Positions 1 through 9,595 are shown, counted from the stretch's first letter. The stretch is 64,000 nt of DNA from Nocardia miyunensis NBRC 108239 (GCF_001613065.1 NZ_BDBQ01000080.1:1-64000), one strand, 5' to 3'. A program made the numbers and translations. Notes: generated by a model from the sequence alone, not told the origin.

Positions 1-1
1 T

Positions 2-3000
2 ACCGAGGGCCGCCTCGGTGGTCAGGCGGACGTGAAGGGTGTGTCGGGGACCTGGAAGGGTCTGACCGAGTCGGTGAACGTCATGGCCGACAACCTCACC
101 GCTCAGGTGCGGTCCATCGCCGAGGTGACCACCGCGGTCGCCCGCGGTGATTTGTCGCAGAAGATCCGGGTGGATGCGCGGGGTGAGATTCTCGAGTTGA
201 AGGACACCATCAATACGATGGTCGACACGTTGTCCTCCTTCGCGGACGAGGTCACCCGCGTGGCCCGCGACGTCGGCACCCAGGGACGGCTGGGTGGTCA
301 GGCGGATGTGAAGGGTGTGTCGGGGACCTGGAAGGGTCTGACCGAGTCGGTGAACGTCATGGCCGACAATCTGACCGATCAGGTGCGGTCCATCGCCCAG
401 GTCGCGACCGCGGTCGCCCGCGGTGATCTGTCGCAGAAGATCACCGTGGAGGCCAAGGGCGAGGTCGCCGCCCTGGCACAGACCATCAATACGATGGTCG
501 ACACGCTGTCCGCCTTCGCCGACGAGGTCACCCGCGTCGCGCGCGAGGTGGGCACCGAGGGCATCCTCGGCGGGCAGGCGCGGGTGCCGAATGTGGCCGG
601 CACCTGGAAGAACCTGACCGACAACGTGAATTCGATGGCGGGCAACCTGACCAGTCAGGTGCGCTCGATCGCGCAGGTCACCACGGCGGTGGCGCGCGGT
701 GAGCTCTCCCAGAAGATCGACGTCGACGCGCGCGGGGAGATCCTCGAACTCAAGACGACGATCAACACGATGGTCGACACCCTGTCCTCCTTCGCCGCCG
801 AGGTGACGCGCGTGGCGCGCGAGGTCGGCAAGGAGGGCCAGCTGGGCGGTCAGGCCGAGGTCGAGGGCGTGTCGGGAACCTGGAAGCGGTTGACCGAGAA
901 CGTGAACGAACTCGCGGGAAACCTGACCCGCCAGGTCCGCGCGATCGCCGAGGTGACCGGTGCGGTGGCCACCGGGGATCTGACCCGGTCGATCTCGGTC
1001 GAGGCCAAGGGCGAGGTCGCCGAACTCAAGAACAACATCAACGCGATGGTGCAATCCCTGCGCGAGACCACTCGCGCCAATGAGGAGCAAGCCTGGTTCA
1101 ACACGAATATGGCCCGGATTTCCGGCCGCCTGCAGGGCCATCGCGACCTGTCGGCCGTCGCTCAGCTGATTATGAATCAGGTAACCCCACTGGTCGGCGC
1201 GCAGTACGGCGCGTTCTTCTCCATGGAGTCGGAGCCGGAGCGCTCGATGCTCCGCCTGATTGCCGGATACGGGCGCATCGCGGACGGCACGATCTTCGAT
1301 CTCGGACAATCACTGGTCGGGCAGGTAGCCCTGTCCAAGCAGACGATATTGATCGAGCGCACGCCCCCGGACTACCTGCAGATATCGTCCGGACTGGGTG
1401 CTGGACATCCGGCCAGTCTGATCGTGCTGCCGATCGTTTTCGAGGATCAGGTGCTCGGGGTCATCGAACTGGCCGCGTTCACCCGGTTCACCGTGGTACA
1501 GCGCGATTTCCTCGAACAGCTCATGGAAGCCATCGGGGTGAACCTGAATACGATCATGGCCAATGCCCGCACCGACGCCCTGCTCGGGGAGTCCCAGCGG
1601 CTGGCCGGGCAGTTGCAGCAGTCCAATGCCGATCTCGAGGAGAAGGCGGAACTGCTGGTCCGCCAGAACCGCGATATCGAGATGAAGAACTTCGAGATCG
1701 AGCAGGCGCGCCAAGAGATCGAGGAGCGTGCCCAGCAGATCGCCCTCGCCTCGAAGTACAAGTCCGAATTCCTGGCGAATATGTCGCATGAGCTGCGCAC
1801 ACCGCTGACCAGCCTGTTGATCCTCGCCGGGGTGCTCGCGCAGAACGCCTCGCGGAATCTGACCGACAAGCAGGTGGAATTCGCCAAGGTGATCCAGTCC
1901 GCGGGTAAGGATCTGCAACAGCTGATCGACGACATCCTCGACCTGTCGAAGGTCGAGGCCGGGAAGATGGACATCCGCACCGAGCCGGTCGCGCTGCCCC
2001 AGCTGCTGGACTACGTGCAGACCACATTCCGCCCGCTCACCACCCAGAAGGGGCTGCGCTTCGAGATCGAGGTCGCGCCCGACGCGCCGCCGCAGCTGGA
2101 CACCGATGAGCTGCGCCTGCGCCAGGTACTGCGGAATCTGCTGTCCAACGCGGTCAAATTCACCGAGGCGGGTACGGTCCGGCTCCGGGTGTGCCGCACC
2201 GGTGATGACGTCGCATTCTCGGTGAGCGACACCGGAATCGGTATCGCCGAGCAGAATCTGGAGACGATCTTCGCGGCGTTCCAGCAGGCGGACGGCACCA
2301 CCAGCCGCCGCTACGGCGGCACCGGACTGGGATTGTCGATCAGCAGGCAGGTGGCGAATCTGCTGGGCGGGCAGATCAGCGCGGAGAGCCGGATCGGGGT
2401 GGGCAGTACGTTCACGCTGACGCTGCCGCTGACGCCGCAACCGGAGATCGTCGCCGAATCCAGAACCCGGCCCGAATCGTCGGCTCGCACAGTGCTCGTC
2501 CTGGAGGATCAAGCCGATCGCCCGCTGACGCGCCTGGTGTCCGCGGTGGTCGCCCAGCTGGCCGACAGCGACGGCCCGGTCCGGCTCGAGTCGGTCGGCA
2601 CCTGTGAGCAGGCGCTCGCCGCGGCCGAGGCCTGCCAGTGCGTGCTGGTGGACGTGAACCTGCCGGGTGCGGCCAGCACGGATTTCCTGGGCGGCCTGCG
2701 TTCCGCGATGACGGCGAAAGGCGCTGCGGTCCTTGCCTATCCGATCGGCGAGCTGGATGCGGAGCGGTCCCGGATGCTGGAGGCGAGCGTGCGGACGCAT
2801 CAGGTGGAACTGGTCGGCACGGCCGACGAATTCCGGGAGCGTTTCATTCTGCTGCTCGCCCACCCGCATTCGGCCGAACTCGAACAGCCGGGCAGTCCCA
2901 GGCGGATTTCGGGGCTGCACGGTCGCAGGGTGCTGCTCGTGGACGATGACCCCCGCAACGTCCTGGCCCTCGCGGGCATGCTGGAGCTGAACGGGATGAG

Positions 3001-3301
3001 CGTGAATCACGCGCCCAACGGCCGCAAGGGAATCGAGGCGTTGCAGGCGCATCCGGACGTCGATGTGATCCTGATGGATGTGATGATGCCGGAGATGGAC
3101 GGCTACGCCACGACCGCCGCGATCCGCCGGATGCCGAAATTCGACCGGTTGCCGATCATCATGGTCACCGCCAAGGCGATGGCAGGCGACCGCGACAAGA
3201 GCCTGGCCTCCGGGGCGAGCGACTACATCACCAAACCGGTGGACGCGGACGATCTGCTGGCCCGCATCGGCCGCTGGCTGAACGTCCCGACCGACGAGTA
3301 A
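2..3301 (+). CDS. Multi-HAMP hybrid sensor histidine kinase (5' end outside window)
   Basis: The open frame runs in from before the window, so the N-terminus is missing. In order it shows four HAMP-plus-linker units of 92 residues (units begin at nt 32, 308, 584 and 860), a GAF-like domain (about 1120-1560), a coiled coil (about 1570-1760), a HisKA dimerisation helix with H-box MSHELRTP (His codon 1787-1789), and an HATPase domain with N-box LLSNAVKF, DTGIGI and GGTGLGLS motifs. Two receiver-like modules follow: a divergent one at about 2490-2870 with VLVDVNLPG, and a canonical one at about 2930-3290 with the LMDVMMPEMDG phosphoacceptor (Asp codon 3077-3079) and a KPVD lysine. The family is a cytosolic or membrane-proximal signalling kinase with long HAMP arrays; the stimulus cannot be told. 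It converges on the next gene with a 9-bp gap. Confidence 0.93.
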   Translation, partial: TEGRLGGQADVKGVSGTWKGLTESVNVMADNLTAQVRSIAEVTTAVARGDLSQKIRVDARGEILELKDTINTMVDTLSSFADEVTRVARDVGTQGRLGGQADVKGVSGTWKGLTESVNVMADNLTDQVRSIAQVATAVARGDLSQKITVEAKGEVAALAQTINTMVDTLSAFADEVTRVAREVGTEGILGGQARVPNVAGTWKNLTDNVNSMAGNLTSQVRSIAQVTTAVARGELSQKIDVDARGEILELKTTINTMVDTLSSFAAEVTRVAREVGKEGQLGGQAEVEGVSGTWKRLTENVNELAGNLTRQVRAIAEVTGAVATGDLTRSISVEAKGEVAELKNNINAMVQSLRETTRANEEQAWFNTNMARISGRLQGHRDLSAVAQLIMNQVTPLVGAQYGAFFSMESEPERSMLRLIAGYGRIADGTIFDLGQSLVGQVALSKQTILIERTPPDYLQISSGLGAGHPASLIVLPIVFEDQVLGVIELAAFTRFTVVQRDFLEQLMEAIGVNLNTIMANARTDALLGESQRLAGQLQQSNADLEEKAELLVRQNRDIEMKNFEIEQARQEIEERAQQIALASKYKSEFLANMSHELRTPLTSLLILAGVLAQNASRNLTDKQVEFAKVIQSAGKDLQQLIDDILDLSKVEAGKMDIRTEPVALPQLLDYVQTTFRPLTTQKGLRFEIEVAPDAPPQLDTDELRLRQVLRNLLSNAVKFTEAGTVRLRVCRTGDDVAFSVSDTGIGIAEQNLETIFAAFQQADGTTSRRYGGTGLGLSISRQVANLLGGQISAESRIGVGSTFTLTLPLTPQPEIVAESRTRPESSARTVLVLEDQADRPLTRLVSAVVAQLADSDGPVRLESVGTCEQALAAAEACQCVLVDVNLPGAASTDFLGGLRSAMTAKGAAVLAYPIGELDAERSRMLEASVRTHQVELVGTADEFRERFILLLAHPHSAELEQPGSPRRISGLHGRRVLLVDDDPRNVLALAGMLELNGMSVNHAPNGRKGIEALQAHPDVDVILMDVMMPEMDGYATTAAIRRMPKFDRLPIIMVTAKAMAGDRDKSLASGASDYITKPVDADDLLARIGRWLNVPTDE
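32..1084 (+). repeat. 276-bp in-frame tandem repeat encoding HAMP units
   Basis: Four units start at 32, 308, 584 and 860, exactly 276 bp (92 codons) apart. The first 62 nt of units 1 and 2 are identical, whereas units 3 and 4 have diverged. Each encodes one HAMP domain plus a linker ending in LGGQA. More copies probably lie upstream of the window. Confidence 0.9.
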
Positions 3302-3310
3302 CGGTGCGGC

Positions 3311-4126
3311 TCAATCGGTTTCGGTCACGAAGTCGATGAGCCGCTCCACCGCGCCCAGCAGCGGGGCCTCCAGATCACGGAAGGAGTCCACCGCGTCGTA
3401 GACCCGCCGCCAGCCCTCCTGCGGTGTGCCCCAGCCCAGTCGGCGGCATACGCCGGTCTTCCAGTCCTCGCCGCGCGGCACCCGCGGCCACCGCTCGATG
3501 CCCAGCGCCTGCGGTCGCACGGCCTGCCAGACATCGATATAGGGGTGGCCGGTGACCAGCACGTGCGGGCCCAGCCCGGTCGTGAGCGTGGTCTCCTTGG
3601 ATCCGGCGACCAGGTGGTCGACCAGGACGCCGACCCGATGCCGCGGACCGGGCTCGAATTCGGTCAGCCGCGCGGCCAGATTGTCCAGGCCCTCGAGATG
3701 TTCCACGACCACGCCCTCCACCCGCAGGTCGTGTCCCCAGACCCGTTCCACCAGCGCCGCGTCGTGCACGCCCTCGACCCAGATGCGGCTGCCGCGCGCG
3801 ACGCGGGCGCGCAGTCCCTCGACCCGGGTGGATCCCGATGCCGAGCGGGTGGGCCGCTGTGGCGCGGCGGCCTTGGGACGTACCAGGGTGACCGGTTTCC
3901 CATCGATGAGAAACGCCGCCTCCCGTAACGCGAACAGGCGCACCAGCCCGTGCCGGTCCTCGAGTTTGACGAACTCCCCGTCGTAGGTGCGCTCGAAACC
4001 CACGACGGCGCCGCAGAATCCGGTGGCGGCGTCCTCGGCGACCAGATCGCGTTCGGCGCTGACCTCGGGCACCGCGCGCTTGCGGGTGCGGGAATGGCCG
4101 GAGTAGATGTCGCCGTACTCGTTCAC
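3311..4126 (-). CDS. DUF3097 family protein
   Basis: 271 residues starting at a GTG. The sequence matches the actinobacterial DUF3097 family as I know it, including the stretch RIWVEGVHDAALVERVWG (about residues 115-135) followed by VEHLEGLDNL and GVLVDHLV. The VEG..D and LVDHL elements are spaced like the acidic motifs of a Toprim fold, which is my inference. No signal peptide or membrane segment is seen. Function is unknown. It is transcribed divergently from the NfeD gene and converges on the histidine kinase. Confidence is high for the family and low for any biochemical role. Confidence 0.82.
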   Translation of the reverse strand: MNEYGDIYSGHSRTRKRAVPEVSAERDLVAEDAATGFCGAVVGFERTYDGEFVKLEDRHGLVRLFALREAAFLIDGKPVTLVRPKAAAPQRPTRSASGSTRVEGLRARVARGSRIWVEGVHDAALVERVWGHDLRVEGVVVEHLEGLDNLAARLTEFEPGPRHRVGVLVDHLVAGSKETTLTTGLGPHVLVTGHPYIDVWQAVRPQALGIERWPRVPRGEDWKTGVCRRLGWGTPQEGWRRVYDAVDSFRDLEAPLLGAVERLIDFVTETD

Positions 4127-4176
4127 CCGCTCGAAAATACAGTCTCGGCAACGTTTTGCGCGTCCTTGCCCGGTTC

Positions 4177-4188
4177 GGAACGTTCCGG
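4177..4188. promoter_or_regulatory. 12-bp perfect palindrome between DUF3097 and NfeD genes
   Basis: CGGAACGTTCCG lies 19 bp before the proposed NfeD start and 51 bp before the DUF3097 start, in the only divergent intergenic region here. It is a plausible operator for both genes. The factor is unknown. Confidence 0.35.
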
Positions 4189-4206
4189 ACGGTTACTGTT
4201 GATGAC

Positions 4207-4638
4207 GTGGCCGCTATCGTGTGGCTGGTCGCGGGCATCGCGCTCGCCGCCGCCGAAATGCTCACCGGTGACTTCACGCTGCTCATGCTCGGCGGCGCCG
4301 CACTGGTGACCGCCGGTGTGGCCGGGATCGCGGACACCGCGGTGGTCACCGACGCCATCGTCTTCGGGGTCAGCGCGCTTGCGCTGCTGTTCCTGGTGCG
4401 TCCGATCATGTTGCGGCGCTTCTCCGTTCCGCCGCCGACGCCGACCAATGTGCACGCCCTGCCGGGCAAGACGGCCAAGGTGCTCGAGACCGTCAACGAC
4501 GAAACGGGCCGGGTCAAGATCGATGGCGAGGTGTGGAGCGCCAGACCCCTGGACCCGTCCGAAGAATATGCCGAAGGGGAAACCGTGTACGTGATGAAGA
4601 TCGACGGTGCGCACGCCGTCGTGTGGAAGGGGCCGTAA
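4207..4638 (+). CDS. NfeD-family membrane protein
   Basis: A small membrane protein of 143 residues from the GTG at 4207. Two or three hydrophobic helices lie in about the first 75 residues (AAIVWLVAGIALAAAEML and VTDAIVFGVSALALLFLV), followed by an OB-fold-like C-terminal domain (GKTAKVLETV ... GEVWSARPL ... VYVMKIDG). This is the short NfeD type without the protease domain. Its stop is followed directly by the ATG of an SPFH gene, the standard NfeD/SPFH arrangement, so the two are probably one membrane complex. An upstream in-frame start at 4156 would add 17 residues of non-hydrophobic sequence and is less likely. Confidence 0.85.
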   Translation: MAAIVWLVAGIALAAAEMLTGDFTLLMLGGAALVTAGVAGIADTAVVTDAIVFGVSALALLFLVRPIMLRRFSVPPPTPTNVHALPGKTAKVLETVNDETGRVKIDGEVWSARPLDPSEEYAEGETVYVMKIDGAHAVVWKGP

Positions 4639-5922
4639 ATGGTTGCACTGATCGTCGCCGTCGTCCTGGTCCTGCTGGTCGCGGTGGTGGTGTTCAAATC
4701 GATCGCCCTGGTGCCGCAGGCCGAGGCCGCGGTGATCGAGCGGTTGGGCCGGTATTCGCGCACCGTCTCGGGTCAGCTGACGTTCCTGGTCCCGTTCGCC
4801 GACCGGATCCGCGCGAAGGTGGATCTGCGTGAGCGGGTGGTGTCCTTCCCGCCGCAGCCGGTGATCACCCAGGACAACCTGACCGTGCAGATCGATTCGG
4901 TGGTGTACTTCCAGGTCACCAGCCCGCAGGCCGCGGTCTACGAGATCAGCAACTACATCGCCGCGGTCGAGCAGCTGACCATCACCACCCTGCGCAACGT
5001 GGTCGGCGGTATGACCCTAGAGGAGACGCTGACCTCCCGCGACCAGATCAACTCGCAGCTGCGCGGCGTCCTGGACGAGGCCACCGGCCGCTGGGGACTG
5101 CGGGTATCGCGGGTCGAGCTCAAGGCCATCGATCCGCCGCCGTCGATCCAGGAGTCGATGGAGAAGCAGATGAAGGCCGATCGCGAGAAGCGCGCGATGA
5201 TCCTGACCGCGGAAGGTAACCGGGAGGCGCAGATCCGCACGGCCGAGGGCGCCAAGCAGGCGCAGATCCTCTCGGCCGAGGGTTCCAAGCAGTCCGCGAT
5301 CCTGTCCGCGGAAGGTGAACGGCAGAGCCGGATCCTGCGCGCTCAGGGTGAACGCGCCGCGGCCTACCTGCAGGCTCAAGGTCAGGCCAAGGCCATCGAA
5401 AAGGTCTTCGCCGCAATCAAATCCGGCAAGCCGACCCCGGAACTGCTTGCCTACCAGTACATGCAGACGCTGCCGGAGGTCGCCAAGGGCGACGCCAACA
5501 AGGTGTGGATGGTGCCCAGCGACTTCGGCAAGGCGCTGGAGGGTTTCGCACGCAACTTCGGCACTCAGGGCGAGGACGGTGTCTTCCGTTACGAGCCGAG
5601 CACCGAGGGCGCGGAAGCCACTGGGAGCGAGGACGATTCGGACGAGGTCGCCGACTGGTTCGACGTCAAGACCGACCCGGCCGCCGAACGTGCGGTGCGT
5701 GCGGCGGAGGCCGCCGCGGCCGCGCCGGTGGAGGCGCCCACGATCGGCCAGCGCAGTACTCCCGCACAGGGCGCGATCAGCGAGCAGCCGCATCCGGCGC
5801 AGTTCCAGCCGCAGCCGCCATCGCAGTACCAGTCGCCGCCGCCGTCGCAGTATCAGCAGCAGCCGCGTCCGGGCCAGGGCGAGACGCAGGGCTGGCGCCC
5901 GCCGGAACCGCCCGCGCGGTAA
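4639..5922 (+). CDS. SPFH/Band 7 (stomatin-like) membrane protein
   Basis: 427 residues. An N-terminal membrane anchor (VALIVAVVLVLLVAVVVF) is followed by the SPFH/Band 7 domain: PQAEAAVIERLGRYSRT, DLRERVVSFPPQPVIT, then VELKAIDPPPSIQESMEKQM. A long Ala/Glu/Gln heptad-rich region (about residues 170-250) should form the oligomerisation coiled coil. The last 70 residues are Pro/Gln-rich and probably disordered. Start abuts the NfeD stop with no spacer, so the two are cotranscribed and probably form a membrane microdomain scaffold, as for QmcA/stomatin relatives. A strong hairpin follows the stop. Confidence 0.93.
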   Translation: MVALIVAVVLVLLVAVVVFKSIALVPQAEAAVIERLGRYSRTVSGQLTFLVPFADRIRAKVDLRERVVSFPPQPVITQDNLTVQIDSVVYFQVTSPQAAVYEISNYIAAVEQLTITTLRNVVGGMTLEETLTSRDQINSQLRGVLDEATGRWGLRVSRVELKAIDPPPSIQESMEKQMKADREKRAMILTAEGNREAQIRTAEGAKQAQILSAEGSKQSAILSAEGERQSRILRAQGERAAAYLQAQGQAKAIEKVFAAIKSGKPTPELLAYQYMQTLPEVAKGDANKVWMVPSDFGKALEGFARNFGTQGEDGVFRYEPSTEGAEATGSEDDSDEVADWFDVKTDPAAERAVRAAEAAAAAPVEAPTIGQRSTPAQGAISEQPHPAQFQPQPPSQYQSPPPSQYQQQPRPGQGETQGWRPPEPPAR

Positions 5923-5928
5923 CGCCTC

Positions 5929-5965
5929 GTCCCGGTCCGTCGATACTCGAATAACGGACCGGGAC
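5929..5965 (+). terminator. Hairpin terminator after SPFH gene
   Basis: GTCCCGGTCCGT (5929-5940) and ACGGACCGGGAC (5954-5965) form a perfect 12-bp stem with a 13-nt loop, 6 nt after the stop. No U-tract follows, which is usual in high-GC actinobacteria. Confidence 0.7.
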
Positions 5966-6005
5966 AGGGCGGTTCGCGTACTGCCAGGAAAGCGGTATCA
6001 GGGGG

Positions 6006-7400
6006 ATGATCGCACGACGAGCGATTCTGCAGGGCGGGCTCGTCCTGCCGCTGGCCGCCGCGTGCGCGCCGGAGGTGCTGGGCGGGGATTCCGGTGCGGT
6101 GCGAATCGCGGTGTCCTGGAGCGGAAACGAGCTCTCGGCCTTTCGCGCGGTGCTGGCCGGACTGGCCTCGGCGGGCACGTTCATCGGCCGGGTGGAGGTG
6201 GTACCGCTCGGCGATGACATCAATACCGCGTTGAGTGCGGGCGGGCGCGATGCGCCGGACATCGTCATGCTGCCCGACCCGGGCTCGATCCAGACCGCGG
6301 CCCGCACGGGATTGCGGCCACTGTCGGAACTGCGGGCCGAGGCGATCTGGAAGCCGGACGGTCAGCAGGCTTATTCCCAGTCCTGGTACGAGCTGCTGTG
6401 GCACGCCGATTGCGGTCGGGCCCCGCGGCTGTACGGCGTCCCGTTCAAGGCGGCCAACATGTCGCTGGTGTGGTTCGATCGCTCGGCCTTTCCGGGATAC
6501 GACCCCCGGACCTGCTCCTGGAACGGGATCGACGGGCCCGAGCGCTGGTCGCTGACGGATTGGGCCGCCTATATCGAACAGTTCGCGCGCAGCGGCCGCC
6601 ATCTGTTCGCGCTCGGGGCGGCGGACGGCTGGGTACTGGCCTACCACTTCGCGAATGTGCTGCGCGCGGTCGCCCCGAGGTCCTACGTGGCGCTGTCCGA
6701 ACCGGACGCGGAGGCGGGCAACTGCTGGCCGCCGAAAAAACCCGGGCTGCCGTCGGCGAACTGGGATCACCACCACGTGCGGGCCGCGCTCACGATGCTC
6801 GGCAAGATCTGGTGTGTGCCGGGGGCGTTCGCGGGCGGCGTCGCCGAGCCGCTGCGGCGGCAGTTTCCCGACGCGATTCGCGATGTCTTCCAGCATCGGC
6901 ACGCGGCCATGGTCGTGGCCCCGGATTATGCGGAACCCATTGTGCGGGACAGTCTGCGGCGGACGGGGCGGCCCGAGTGCAGTGTGGGAGTGATCGGGTT
7001 TCCGGGATATCAGGGGTGGGCCGACGGCCCGCCGAATATCGGTGGCGGCGATGTCATGGTCATCACCGCGGACGCGTCGCCCCGGGCTGAGGATCTGGTC
7101 GCGGCGCTCGCGGCGGCGAAGGCCTCCCAACCGTGGATCGACCGCTACGGCGGCTTCGTGCCGCCGAATGTGCGGACGGCCGACCCCGCGTCGTACACCG
7201 GTCTGTTCGATGGCGTCGCCGACCGGATGGGCAGGTGGGACGTGTTCGACTTCGCGGATCTGGTCGGACCGCGCGGGCGGCGAGATGGGTTGTGGCGCAT
7301 ACTGACCCGCTTTCTCATCGATGTCGGCGATCGGGGTGAGCGGGCGGTCGGCCCGGCGACCGAACGTGCCATCGCGGATCTCGAACGGACGTGGGAATGA
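6006..7400 (+). CDS. Extracellular solute-binding lipoprotein of an ABC-type importer
   Basis: 464 residues. The N-terminus has twin arginines (MIARRAILQGG), a hydrophobic stretch and a lipobox-like AAAC at Cys20, so it is probably a Tat or Sec lipoprotein. The body resembles family 1 sugar-type binding proteins (IAVSWSGNELSAFRAVLAGL, PDIVMLPDPGSIQTAA, RLYGVPFKAANMSLVWF, conserved aromatic residues), ending in a long helix. Ligand unknown; carbohydrate is the default guess. The stop overlaps the start of the permease gene by ATGA, so expression is coupled. No ATPase gene is adjacent. Confidence 0.85.
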   Translation: MIARRAILQGGLVLPLAAACAPEVLGGDSGAVRIAVSWSGNELSAFRAVLAGLASAGTFIGRVEVVPLGDDINTALSAGGRDAPDIVMLPDPGSIQTAARTGLRPLSELRAEAIWKPDGQQAYSQSWYELLWHADCGRAPRLYGVPFKAANMSLVWFDRSAFPGYDPRTCSWNGIDGPERWSLTDWAAYIEQFARSGRHLFALGAADGWVLAYHFANVLRAVAPRSYVALSEPDAEAGNCWPPKKPGLPSANWDHHHVRAALTMLGKIWCVPGAFAGGVAEPLRRQFPDAIRDVFQHRHAAMVVAPDYAEPIVRDSLRRTGRPECSVGVIGFPGYQGWADGPPNIGGGDVMVITADASPRAEDLVAALAAAKASQPWIDRYGGFVPPNVRTADPASYTGLFDGVADRMGRWDVFDFADLVGPRGRRDGLWRILTRFLIDVGDRGERAVGPATERAIADLERTWE

Positions 7401-9595
7401 CCGTCGACCGGATCGAAGCCAATGGCCTGACGATGGAACTCGCGCCGCGCCGCCTGTCGGGGCGGCTGATCGGCGGATGGTATCTGCGCGGCGTCGTGGC
7501 CTTCGCTGTGCAGATACCGGCTCTGGCGCTGGGAGCGCTGGTACTGGTGCCCACCGGGTGGTCGGTGGCGGTCGTGGTGTTCTCGCCTCGGCACCGATTC
7601 GTCACCGTGTGCTGCGCCGCGGTGATCTGCGCGGTGTGGACCTGGCGCAGGCTGTGGAGTTCGCCCAGGCCCAGGGTTCCGCGCTGGCCCGAGTTGTGCG
7701 TGTGGCTGGCGTGGCTCGTCGGCGTCGCGTGGGCGGGTGTCGCTTTCGGGGCGCGCGGGAATTGGGGCTGGTCCCAGGTGGCCGGTGCGGGTGCGGTTCT
7801 GCTCGCGGTCTGGTGGTGGCTCGGGCGGCGGTGGCCGGGGCGCTGGTATTGCGCGGCGCTGCTGCCCGCCGCGGTGGCGAGTGCGGGCATGATCGCCGCG
7901 ATCACGGCCACCGCGGGGAGCGAAGCGTATTGGATGACGCTCGTGTGGGTGGCCGCCACCTTCGGACTGCTCGTATTCACGGTCTGGATGGCCTGGCTGC
8001 TGCGACGCACCTGGTGGCCGTGGTGGCCGCTGATCGTGCCGTTCGGCGTCTCGGCGTTCGTGGCGGGCCTGGCCTGGCGGCTGATCTTCGAGCCGATCGT
8101 GGATCCGGTCACGGATGTGCGGTTCCAGGCGTTGCTGTACGCGTTGATGCTGGGCGCGGCGTTCGCCTGGATCTGGTTCGGCGCGCTGTTCGTCCTGTTG
8201 CGGGCCGCGGCCGCCAGCATCGAGTCCGATCCGGTCCGCCGCGCGTATCTGGAGCGCGAGACCGGGCTGCGCCGCTACTGGCGCCTGGTGGTGATGCTGA
8301 ATCCGGTCATCATGATCGTGGGGCTGGTCGTCACCGTGGCCGCGGCGCGCGTGTTCGACATCATTCTCGTGGGCGTGCCCGGCCCGCTGCAGTACACGTT
8401 GGACAGCGTGACCGTGCACTGGTGGCATCTGCCGTCCGACACCGCGGCCGATCATGTCGCCGCAGCGGCGTTCTCGCTGCCGTTGGCACTGGTGGTCGGT
8501 GTCGTCGCGTGGTTTCTGCAGGTCGGTATCCGACGGCATCACGCGCGGTGGCCCGCACCGGGCGTGGCCACGGTGCCGGTTCGGCTGCGCCTTCCCGTTT
8601 CGGACGCGACCGGGGACCGGCCGGAACTGGCCAGGCACGAGGCGTGGATCCTGGCGCGCGTGCGGCCGGTGATACGCGGGATCGGGACGGGCTGGGTCAC
8701 GGTGCGGTCCGCGATCGGTGGGAGAGTCGCTCGGCTCGCTGGTGCGAAAGGCTTTGTGAATCAGAAGGATTCGCGGTTCGATTCGCGCCCGGCCGAACGT
8801 CGGCTGGTGGCGGTGGTACGCGCGGGCCGCCTGTGCTTTCGAATCGGCGCCCTGCCGTTGGCGGCCCTGGCTCCGCTGGTGGTGTTGTTCGTGATGACGT
8901 GGGCGGGATTCGACGGACCCGCGCTGATCGGGCCGACGTCGATCTGGAGCGACACCGAACTCTGGCGCGGTCTGATGGATACCGGGGTGGTCGCGGTGGT
9001 GGCCACCTTCCTGACCGTGAGCGCGGCACTGCCACCGGCCTACTACGCGGCGACGTTGCGCCCGGACAGAGTGCCCTCGCGCGTGCTGATGACGTTCCTG
9101 GTCGTCTTCGCGGTCCTGCCCGCGCAGGTCTACCTGGGGCCGATCCGGGCGATCATCGATCGATACGACCTGGCCGGGACGTCGATACCGTTGATCCTGA
9201 CGCACGCGGCGATCGGGCTGCCGATCGCGATCATGATCCTGCGCGGCGCACTCCTGGCCCCGGCCGACGGCCCGCTGTCGGACACGCGCCGGGAACCGGC
9301 GAGCACCTCGATCATGGTGCGCAGCGTATTGCACAGTGCCGGACCGGCTCTCGTCGCGGTGGCGGTGCTGCAACTGGTGCAGGTGTGGAACGACTTCTTC
9401 ATCGGATTGCAGGTGCGCGGCGCGGACGCGAGTCCGTGGTCGCTGCTGCTGTGGAGCGACGCGCGGCAATTCCACGAGAGCACCGCGCATCTGGCCGCCG
9501 GGGCGCTGTTGTCCGCGGTGCCGCCGGTGGTGTTGCTGTTGGCGACCTGGCGGCGATTCCTGGTGCCGGGTCTGACCGGAGGAGCGCTGCGATGA
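7397..9595 (+). CDS. Fused double permease of a binding-protein-dependent transporter
   Basis: 732 residues with about twelve hydrophobic segments in two blocks (about residues 25-370 and 470-730), joined by a polar linker of about 90 residues. Each block looks like one BPD_transp_1 (MalF/MalG-like) permease. In typical permeases the EAA loop that contacts the ATPase reads EAA-x3-G-x9-I-x-LP. Here block 1 has a loosely similar AYLERETGLRRYWRLVVML, and in block 2 the corresponding loop (ADGPLSDTRREPASTSIM) has lost the signature. Start is the ATG at 7397 inside the ATGA overlap with the lipoprotein gene; the stop overlaps the next gene the same way. Two-permease fusions are unusual, and degraded EAA loops question whether this is a standard ABC importer. 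Confidence 0.78.
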   Translation: MTVDRIEANGLTMELAPRRLSGRLIGGWYLRGVVAFAVQIPALALGALVLVPTGWSVAVVVFSPRHRFVTVCCAAVICAVWTWRRLWSSPRPRVPRWPELCVWLAWLVGVAWAGVAFGARGNWGWSQVAGAGAVLLAVWWWLGRRWPGRWYCAALLPAAVASAGMIAAITATAGSEAYWMTLVWVAATFGLLVFTVWMAWLLRRTWWPWWPLIVPFGVSAFVAGLAWRLIFEPIVDPVTDVRFQALLYALMLGAAFAWIWFGALFVLLRAAAASIESDPVRRAYLERETGLRRYWRLVVMLNPVIMIVGLVVTVAAARVFDIILVGVPGPLQYTLDSVTVHWWHLPSDTAADHVAAAAFSLPLALVVGVVAWFLQVGIRRHHARWPAPGVATVPVRLRLPVSDATGDRPELARHEAWILARVRPVIRGIGTGWVTVRSAIGGRVARLAGAKGFVNQKDSRFDSRPAERRLVAVVRAGRLCFRIGALPLAALAPLVVLFVMTWAGFDGPALIGPTSIWSDTELWRGLMDTGVVAVVATFLTVSAALPPAYYAATLRPDRVPSRVLMTFLVVFAVLPAQVYLGPIRAIIDRYDLAGTSIPLILTHAAIGLPIAIMILRGALLAPADGPLSDTRREPASTSIMVRSVLHSAGPALVAVAVLQLVQVWNDFFIGLQVRGADASPWSLLLWSDARQFHESTAHLAAGALLSAVPPVVLLLATWRRFLVPGLTGGALR

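Noticed and set aside
1310..3052. Minus-strand frame opposite the kinase
   Set aside because: Shadow frame; composition is low-complexity and has no domain.
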